Position numbers and translations under genes: made by a program. Below are positions 5,785 to 13,373 of a stretch of DNA of 13,373 bases, piece after piece (positions within the stretch are counted from its first letter, which is position 1; every line of letters begins with the position of its first letter). The stretch spans positions 1 through 13,373 of the forward strand of contig CAIKJM010000519.1 of the NCBI GenBank assembly GCA_903827735.1. Direction: 5' to 3'. The notes below the pieces were generated by a model. The model did no database searches. It was not told where the DNA came from and saw only the letters and a program-made list of their open reading frames with translations. Source of the DNA: an uncultured Rhodanobacter sp. (lineage in GTDB: Bacteria > Pseudomonadota > Gammaproteobacteria > Xanthomonadales > Rhodanobacteraceae).

Positions 5785-7467
5785 TCAGGCCGCAGTCTTT
5801 TTCTCGTCGCGCAGTTCGCGACGAAGAATCTTGCCGACGTTGCTTTTTGGCAGTTCGTCGCGAAACTCGATCTGCTTTGGACGCTTGTAGCCGGTGAGGT
5901 TTTCGCGACAGAACTCCCTCAGCGCCTCAATCGTGAGATTCGGATCCTTGCGAACCACGAAAAGCTTCACGACTTCACCGGAGTGTTCGTCCGGCACGCC
6001 GACCGCGGCCACTTCGGCAACGCCGGGATTCTGCATGACCGTGTCTTCGATCTCGTTCGGATAGACGTTGAAGCCGGATACCAGGATCATGTCCTTCTTG
6101 CGGTCCACGATATAGACCAGGCCTTTTTCATCAATGCGACCCAGGTCACCCGTGCGCAGCCAGCCGTCGCTGCTGAGGACCTTGCTGGTCTCGCCGGGAT
6201 TCTGCCAGTAGCCCTTCATCACCTGCGGCCCGCGGATGCAGATTTCGCCGACCTCGCCCATGGCCAGCGGTTTGCCGTCATCGTCTTGTATGCCGATTTC
6301 GGTCGAGGGAATCGGCAGGCCGATCGATCCGCTGAAACGTGCGCCGTCGACCAGCGGGTTAATGGTGGCGACCGGCGCGCTCTCGGTCATGCCGTAACCT
6401 TCAATCAGGGCGCAGCCGGTGGTTTTTTCCCACTTCTCGGCCACCGTTCGCTGCACGGCCATGCCGCCGCCGAAGCTCATGCGCAGGTGTGAAAAATCGA
6501 TCTGATCAAAGCCGGGCGTGTTGAGCAGGCCGTTGAACAGCGTGTTCACGCCGGTGATCGAGGTGAACTTCACGGCGGCAAGTTCCTTGACGAAGGCCGG
6601 CATGTCGCGAGGATTGGTGATCAGAATGCTCTGGCCGCCGAAGCGTAGAAAGATGAAGCAATTACAGGTCAGCGCAAAGATGTGATACAGCGGCAGAGCC
6701 GTAATGATGATCTCTTCGCCCGGCTTAATTTTGGCTGCAAACCATGCACCCGCCTGCAGCATATTCGCCACCATGTTGCCGTGAGTCAGCATGGCGCCCT
6801 TGGCGACGCCTGTGGTGCCTCCGGTGTACTGAAGAAACGCAATGTCGTCATGGTTCAACTGCACCGGCTGCAGCGGATACGCTTTGCCTTTCGCCAGCGC
6901 ATCGTGAAACCGCACGGCATTGGGGATATCGAACGCAGGCACCATTTTCTTGATGTGCTTGAGCGCGAAGTTGATCACTATGCCCTTGGCGCCGAGCAAA
7001 TCGCCTAGCCCGGTGGTGACGACGTGCTGCACGTGCGTCTGCGCGACCACTTCCTGCAGCGTCGCGGCAAAGTTGTCCAGCACCACAATCGCCTTGGCGC
7101 CGGAGTCTTCCAGCTGGTGCTTCAGCTCGCGCGCGGTGTACATCGGATTGGTGTTCACCACCACGAGCCCGGCGCGCAGCGCGCCGAAAAGCGCGATCGG
7201 GTACTGCAATACGTTCGGCAGCATAATGGCGATGCGATCGCCTTTGCCCAACTTGAGCACGCCGGTCAAATAACCGGCAAACTGCCGACTTGCTTCGTCG
7301 ATCTCGCGGTAGCTCAGCGTCTTGCCGAAATTGGTGAAGGCAGGGCGATCAGCGAAGTTGGTCAACGCCTGGTCGATCACCGCCGCGACGGACGCGTATT
7401 CGTCGATATTGATCTGCTCTGGCACGCCGGCCGGGTAGTGATCCAGCCATGGACGTTCATTGCTCAT
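5785..7467 (-). CDS. fadD: Long-chain fatty acid--CoA ligase (FadD)
   Basis: FadD activates long-chain fatty acids with ATP and CoA to acyl-CoA at the inner membrane, the entry step of beta-oxidation. The ANL adenylate-forming motifs are all present: ATP-binding loop YTGGTTGVAKG (214-224), EGYGMTE (356-362), GWLRTGDLG (435-443), DRKKDMI (455-461) with SGFNVYPNEIED, and the C-terminal catalytic lysine in KSNVGK (Lys546). I start at the ATG of MSNERPWLDHYP. This gives 560 aa, nearly the same as E. coli FadD (561). The frame stays open 43 codons further, but that extension is Arg/Ser-rich and unlike the family. A weak GAGAG lies about 9 nt before the ATG. The gene is transcribed alone, divergent from the lipoprotein gene (172-bp gap) and convergent with the PilZ gene. 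A FadR/PsrA-type operator was not recognised in the gap. Confidence 0.95.
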   Translation of the reverse strand: MSNERPWLDHYPAGVPEQINIDEYASVAAVIDQALTNFADRPAFTNFGKTLSYREIDEASRQFAGYLTGVLKLGKGDRIAIMLPNVLQYPIALFGALRAGLVVVNTNPMYTARELKHQLEDSGAKAIVVLDNFAATLQEVVAQTHVQHVVTTGLGDLLGAKGIVINFALKHIKKMVPAFDIPNAVRFHDALAKGKAYPLQPVQLNHDDIAFLQYTGGTTGVAKGAMLTHGNMVANMLQAGAWFAAKIKPGEEIIITALPLYHIFALTCNCFIFLRFGGQSILITNPRDMPAFVKELAAVKFTSITGVNTLFNGLLNTPGFDQIDFSHLRMSFGGGMAVQRTVAEKWEKTTGCALIEGYGMTESAPVATINPLVDGARFSGSIGLPIPSTEIGIQDDDGKPLAMGEVGEICIRGPQVMKGYWQNPGETSKVLSSDGWLRTGDLGRIDEKGLVYIVDRKKDMILVSGFNVYPNEIEDTVMQNPGVAEVAAVGVPDEHSGEVVKLFVVRKDPNLTIEALREFCRENLTGYKRPKQIEFRDELPKSNVGKILRRELRDEKKTAA

Positions 7468-7639
7468 GCGTAGACTCTCAGTTCTTGGTCGGTGACAACT
7501 GGATCGATGACGTTCGGCATGGATGGCTAAGCTAGTACTGCCGATGGATCGACGACGATGGTTTGCGGTACTCCATACGCTGGCGCATTGGAGCATAGCC
7601 CCCGCAGAGCGGCAAGCCGCGCTGCAGCGAGATTTTCAT

Positions 7640-8089
7640 ATGATGCGATGGTCTCAAACGTATGCTTGTGCCCTGTGTTTCGTCTTATCCATGCTTGCGC
7701 TCGCAGGCTGTCGACACCCGCCGGACGAGGAGCAGGTTCGTCAAGCCATTGCTTCGGTAGCGCACGCGGCCGAAGCCGGCGATGTGAGCGGCGTGGTCAA
7801 GCCGCTCACGGACGACTTCGACGGTAATGCCGGCGATTTGGACAAGCGTACGCTGGCCAACATGATGCGGTTGGTCGGACTGCGCGGCGACCATATCGGC
7901 GTGACCACCGGGCCGATCAGCATCGAGCATCGCGGCGACAGGATGGTGGCGAACCTCACCGTCACCGTGACCAGCGGTGGCCACGCGCTTCCCGATCAGC
8001 TGGGCGTCTATCAAATCGAGTCCGCATGGCGCAAGGACGACGGCCAGTGGCATTGTTACTCGGCGAATTGGAAGCAGCCAATGCAGTAG
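7640..8089 (+). CDS. Small outer-membrane lipoprotein of unknown function
   Basis: The 149-aa product starts with a short lipoprotein signal: Met-Met-Arg, a hydrophobic segment (residues 8-22) and the lipobox LAGC with Cys24 as the lipidated residue. Arg follows the Cys instead of Asp, so sorting to the outer membrane is expected. The mature part (EEQVRQAIASVAHAAEAGDVSGVVKPLTDDFDG onward) has a helix, then alternating strands ending in WHCYSANWK. This resembles small NTF2/SnoaL-like proteins, but I do not recognise a named family. The frame extends upstream to 7523, but that part lacks sense as protein and the signal peptide fixes the start at 7640 (or the next ATG, 7643). No strong Shine-Dalgarno is visible. 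It stands alone between fadD (divergent) and acnA (convergent). Lipoprotein call is confident; fold is a guess. Confidence 0.85.
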   Translation: MMRWSQTYACALCFVLSMLALAGCRHPPDEEQVRQAIASVAHAAEAGDVSGVVKPLTDDFDGNAGDLDKRTLANMMRLVGLRGDHIGVTTGPISIEHRGDRMVANLTVTVTSGGHALPDQLGVYQIESAWRKDDGQWHCYSANWKQPMQ

Positions 8090-8121
8090 CTCGACTTGAG
8101 TATCGCTATGACCCGGGCGAA

Positions 8122-8151
8122 GAAACAGCCCCAGCATATCGGGGCTGTTTC
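8122..8151. terminator. Bidirectional hairpin terminator
   Basis: A perfect 11-bp stem GAAACAGCCCC (8122-8132) / GGGGCTGTTTC (8141-8151) has an 8-nt loop. It lies 32 nt after the lipoprotein stop and 32 nt after the acnA stop. T-runs are short (TTT inside the stem, TTTCTT on the minus strand), so it is somewhat weaker than the other two terminators. Confidence 0.8.
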
Positions 8152-8183
8152 CATGGCTTGTGGCCAGTCGGACCACGGCTAGC

Positions 8184-10934
<2,751 letters not shown>

Positions 10935-11175
10935 GGGTATGTTCCTGGCTGATCCTGCGGCTGGGATGACTTCAAGCGTGGCGAAGCGCGCTCGCCGGCT
11001 CGGTAAAAACGCAATTATCGCGCAAACGACGGATCGTCGCGAACGTATTCGCCGCTTCAACCCGCCTGGCAAGCCAAAGAACCGGTGCGACGAGTAGACT
11101 TTGCCAACGCTTGTGGATGAACTTCACCGCCCAGCATGAACTCCACGATGACCGCGTACAAACGCCTTTGATGAC
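10935..11175. promoter_or_regulatory. Divergent promoter region acnA / LysR-type gene
   Basis: This 241-bp gap must hold the promoters of both divergent genes. On the minus strand GATAAT (11014-11019) could be a -10 for acnA, but no good -35 lies at the right distance. An inverted repeat CGACG-GAT-CGTCG (11027-11039) lies just upstream of it and could be an operator. LysR-type regulators typically bind dyads in such gaps; assignment of this one is a guess. Confidence 0.35.
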
Positions 11176-12141
11176 ATGCAGCGTTCGATGATTTCGATGA
11201 CTCTCTCGGCCGTGTCGCTGCGTGACCTTGCGCTCGTCAAGGCCGTGCACCAACACGGCAGCTTCAACAGCGCGGCGCGGGCCATGCACATCAGCCCGTC
11301 GGGGCTGTCGCATCAGGTGCAGAAGGTGGAACAGGCGCTCGGGGCGCCGCTGTTCGAGCGCGGCGGTCGACGCATCGTGCCGACGGCGGGCGGCCAACAG
11401 CTGCTACTGCAGATCGACGCCGTACTGGCCGCGGCCGAGCATCTGCAGCAGGTCGCGCGGGCCGGTGCGGTATCCTTCGGCGGCGAACTCCGGCTCGGCC
11501 TGCCGGCGTCGCTTGGCCCGTACCTTTTGCCGCATCTGATTGAACCGTTTCCGCAGCATTTTCCGGGCGCACGCTTGGGTATTTCCGAGGGCAAGCCGCG
11601 TGGTCTGCTGCGTCGCTTGCTTGAGGGCGAGCTCGACGCGGTGCTGGCACCACCCGGGCCGCCGGTCAGCGGCATCGCCACGCGGCCGCTGTTTTTCGAA
11701 CCGTGGGAGCTCATGCTGCGCGCGGATCACCGCTTGGCAAACAAGCGCAGCCTGTCGCTCGACCAGCTCGATCCGGCCGAAGCCACGCTGATGGCCGAAG
11801 GGCACGCCGATGGTTTAAGCGGCAACGGCATCGGCCACGAACCCGCCCAGCGCGGCCACGTGCAGGACGTCAGCCTGGAAAGCCTTGCCGCATTGGTGAG
11901 CCTGCGCGGTGGCTATGCGCTGGTTCCTGCGCTTGCGCATGAGCGCCTCGCGTCGATGCCGAATATCGTGCTGGCCAAACTCACCGGCGAAGCGTCGGGT
12001 CGCGACATTGCGCTGCACTGGCGCGAGGCGTCCCCGTGGCACGCCGATCTGCAGGCCTTCGCCGATCTGTTGCGCCAATTGGCCCGCAAACGACCGGGTT
12101 TGCGGATTGCTCCTGAGAAATCCCGCTTGGACAAACGCTGA
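11176..12141 (+). CDS. LysR-type transcriptional regulator, OxyR-like without redox cysteines
   Basis: Residues 14-73 are a LysR winged helix-turn-helix (LVKAVHQHGSFNSAARAMHI, LSHQVQKVEQALGAPLFERGGRRIVPT). Residues about 101-303 are the periplasmic-binding-like effector domain. The stretch from EGHADGLSGNGIG (208-220) to SLESLAALVSLRGGYALVPALA (233-254) lines up with the redox region of OxyR. The positions of the two OxyR peroxide-sensing cysteines, nine residues apart, are Ala211 and Gly220 here, so peroxide sensing by disulfide is not expected. The start is uncertain: ATGs at 11176, 11188 and 11197 are in frame, none has a clear Shine-Dalgarno, and an in-frame stop at 11149 excludes longer forms. 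It is divergent from acnA, the usual arrangement of a LysR regulator with its target. The C-terminal 15 residues are basic. Family is certain; effector and target are inferred. Confidence 0.9.
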   Translation: MQRSMISMTLSAVSLRDLALVKAVHQHGSFNSAARAMHISPSGLSHQVQKVEQALGAPLFERGGRRIVPTAGGQQLLLQIDAVLAAAEHLQQVARAGAVSFGGELRLGLPASLGPYLLPHLIEPFPQHFPGARLGISEGKPRGLLRRLLEGELDAVLAPPGPPVSGIATRPLFFEPWELMLRADHRLANKRSLSLDQLDPAEATLMAEGHADGLSGNGIGHEPAQRGHVQDVSLESLAALVSLRGGYALVPALAHERLASMPNIVLAKLTGEASGRDIALHWREASPWHADLQAFADLLRQLARKRPGLRIAPEKSRLDKR

Positions 12142-12167
12142 TCCCAAGGTCGGGCAGGTCACGAAAA

Positions 12168-12193
12168 ATAAAGCTCTGTCGAAGCGGCTTTAT
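12168..12193 (+). terminator. Weak hairpin after the LysR-type gene
   Basis: ATAAAGC (12168-12174) pairs with GCTTTAT (12187-12193) around a 12-nt loop, 26 nt after the stop codon. No T-run follows, so it is a poor rho-independent terminator; a T-run of six appears only at 12240-12245. Confidence 0.3.
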
Positions 12194-12243
12194 CGCTCTT
12201 CATGATGTGGCGCCGCCCACCGGATGTCCCGGTATCGAATTTT

Positions 12244-12273
12244 TTGTCTTAATTACTATCGTCCGCGTATAAG
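12244..12273 (+). promoter_or_regulatory. Possible sigma-70 promoter in the LysR/kinase gap
   Basis: TTGTCT (12244-12249) and TATAAG (12268-12273), 18 bp apart, fit the sigma-70 pattern in a locally AT-rich patch. It points right, into the 3' end of the opposing histidine kinase gene, so any transcript would be a short RNA or antisense to the kinase. There is no gene of its own downstream. AT-rich spacers give such matches by chance. Confidence 0.25.
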
Positions 12274-12307
12274 CCCAGTGCTGACCCGCCGTCAGGCTTG
12301 GCTTAGA

Positions 12308-12329
12308 GCACGAGCCTCGATACTCGTGC
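12308..12329. terminator. Hairpin downstream of the histidine kinase gene
   Basis: A perfect 7-bp stem GCACGAG (12308-12314) / CTCGTGC (12323-12329) with an 8-nt loop lies 29 nt after the kinase stop on the minus strand. No T-run follows on either side, so termination strength is doubtful. Confidence 0.35.
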
Positions 12330-12358
12330 CCGAGATTGGCGAATACCGGGTTCTGCTG

Positions 12359-13373
12359 TCAGCTATCGCCTGAGGTAATTGGCAAAATAACGATGGCACG
12401 CAAGCCATGCGGTTGGCGATTCTCCAGTGTGAGCTCGCCCCCGTGGTTTCGGGTAATTGAGCGGGCCGAAGGCAGTCCCAGACCAAAGCCGCCGGTTGCG
12501 CGGTTGCGCGAGGCCTCGATGCGAAAAAAAGGCAGGAAAAGCTTGGGTATGAGACTGGGAGGAACGCCTGGGCCATCATCATCGATGACGATGGTGACTT
12601 GGCGATCTTGTGCACTGAGCGCAATCCGTGCTCTTCTGCCGTACTTCACTGCATTGTCGACAAGGTTGGTCAGTACACGCTTGAGCGCCAGCGGGCGGCC
12701 TAGATAAACCAGCGGCATCAGATCGGCGGATTCAACCGAGTGGCCCATGTCTCGGAAATCGTCCACGACGGTATGGATCAGCTCGGCAAGCTCGAAACGG
12801 GTCATCGGCTCTTGCTGACCATCCAGTCGAAAAAACGCCAAACTGGCTTCGACCATGGCCTGCATTTCGTCGACGTCGCGAAACAGTTTTCGCTGTTGCT
12901 CGCTATCTTCGATGAATTCGCCGCGCAAGCGCATCCGTGTGAGCGGCGCGCGCAGATCGTGCGAGATTGCCGTGAGCATTTCCGTGCGGCTGTCCATCAG
13001 CTGCTGGATGCGCTCCTGCATCGCGTTGAAGGCTGCCGCGGCCTCGCGTATTTCCAGCGGACCCTTGAGCGGCAACGGCTCGGCACGCGAGCTGGCACCA
13101 AAGGTTTCGGCGGCGTCGGCAAATCGCTGTACCGGCCGGGCCAGACGCCGGCTCGCCAAGCTCGCGATGACGCCGCTCGACAGCAGAACAAACAGGGTGG
13201 TCAACAGCATCCGCCACCCGTGGCTGATGCCCCAGCTGCGTTGGGCGGTATCGAACTGTACCCAGCTGTGGTCGGACAGTTCGATGGCGATCGAGTATTT
13301 GTTCGGCGCTGGCGTACCGGCTTGCGAGACCTCATCGGGGGCGGAAGCCAGAACGGCGGCATCGGGACGATCC
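12359..13373 (-). CDS. Sensor histidine kinase (5' end beyond the window)
   Basis: The frame is open to the right edge: 45 codons precede the internal Met at 13210, ending in a periplasmic-looking segment (YSIAIELSDHSWVQFDTAQR), so the gene starts outside. Numbering from that Met, a membrane helix covers 1-20 and a HAMP linker about 20-72. The HisKA motif AISHDLRAPLTRMRLR has the phosphorylated His84. The ATPase domain shows the N box LTNLVDNAVKYG, the G1 box DDDGPGVP, an F box LPFFRIEASRN and the G2 box GGFGLGLPSA. It ends in a short NRQPHGLRAIVILPI strand. This is a complete kinase core of the inner-membrane two-component type (EnvZ/RstB-like layout). The cognate response regulator is probably the gene upstream, off the right edge. 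The signal sensed cannot be told. Confidence 0.93.
   Translation of the reverse strand, partial: DRPDAAVLASAPDEVSQAGTPAPNKYSIAIELSDHSWVQFDTAQRSWGISHGWRMLLTTLFVLLSSGVIASLASRRLARPVQRFADAAETFGASSRAEPLPLKGPLEIREAAAAFNAMQERIQQLMDSRTEMLTAISHDLRAPLTRMRLRGEFIEDSEQQRKLFRDVDEMQAMVEASLAFFRLDGQQEPMTRFELAELIHTVVDDFRDMGHSVESADLMPLVYLGRPLALKRVLTNLVDNAVKYGRRARIALSAQDRQVTIVIDDDGPGVPPSLIPKLFLPFFRIEASRNRATGGFGLGLPSARSITRNHGGELTLENRQPHGLRAIVILPITSGDS

Noticed and set aside
7468..7596. N-terminal extension of fadD by 43 codons
   Set aside because: Arg/Ser-rich and unlike the family; the start at 7467 gives the usual FadD length.
10935..11072. N-terminal extension of acnA by 46 codons
   Set aside because: Not family-like, and a good ribosome binding site supports the start at 10934.

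Overview
The window reads as chromosomal DNA from a GC-rich gammaproteobacterium, most likely of the order Xanthomonadales/Lysobacterales (Rhodanobacter, Dyella or Luteibacter-like). This placement is inferred from overall protein character, the scpA-scpB-rluB order, a long AcnA and GC-rich codon use; no rRNA or other marker is present to prove it. I see no insertion sequence, integrase, tRNA, CRISPR array or phage gene, and no recognisable defence system. Most of the window is core housekeeping content; the less ordinary parts are the gaps between genes and the protein tails.

Layout, left to right. (1) The 3' part of a plus-strand gene for a CsgG-like protein with a C-terminal peptidoglycan-binding domain, ending in a bidirectional terminator. 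(2) A minus-strand operon scpA -> scpB -> rluB: the two non-SMC subunits of the SMC chromosome-condensation complex, then a 23S rRNA pseudouridine synthase. scpB and rluB overlap by ATGA, and all three products carry long low-complexity C-terminal tails. (3) A gap of about 930 bp with no convincing gene. Its right end holds a consensus-perfect sigma-54 promoter (5163-5178) pointing at a small PilZ-domain gene 183 nt downstream of the predicted start of transcription, with a pair of candidate activator-site repeats further upstream. (4) fadD, the long-chain fatty acyl-CoA ligase, on the minus strand. (5) A small plus-strand lipoprotein of unknown function. (6) acnA, aconitase A, on the minus strand. 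(7) A divergent LysR-type regulator that resembles OxyR in its effector domain but lacks both redox cysteines. (8) The 3' part of a minus-strand sensor histidine kinase gene running off the right edge.

Genes alternate in direction, giving four convergent pairs. Three of these (csgG-like/rluB, pilZ/fadD, lipoprotein/acnA) are separated by a strong symmetrical hairpin that can stop transcription from both sides; the fourth (LysR/kinase) has only weak hairpins plus a promoter-like sequence. fadD and acnA are linked in metabolism (fatty-acid activation feeding acetyl-CoA into the TCA cycle) but lie in separate transcription units. The most useful lead is the sigma-54-type control of a PilZ protein, which suggests, without proving, a link to flagellar, pilus or c-di-GMP regulation.
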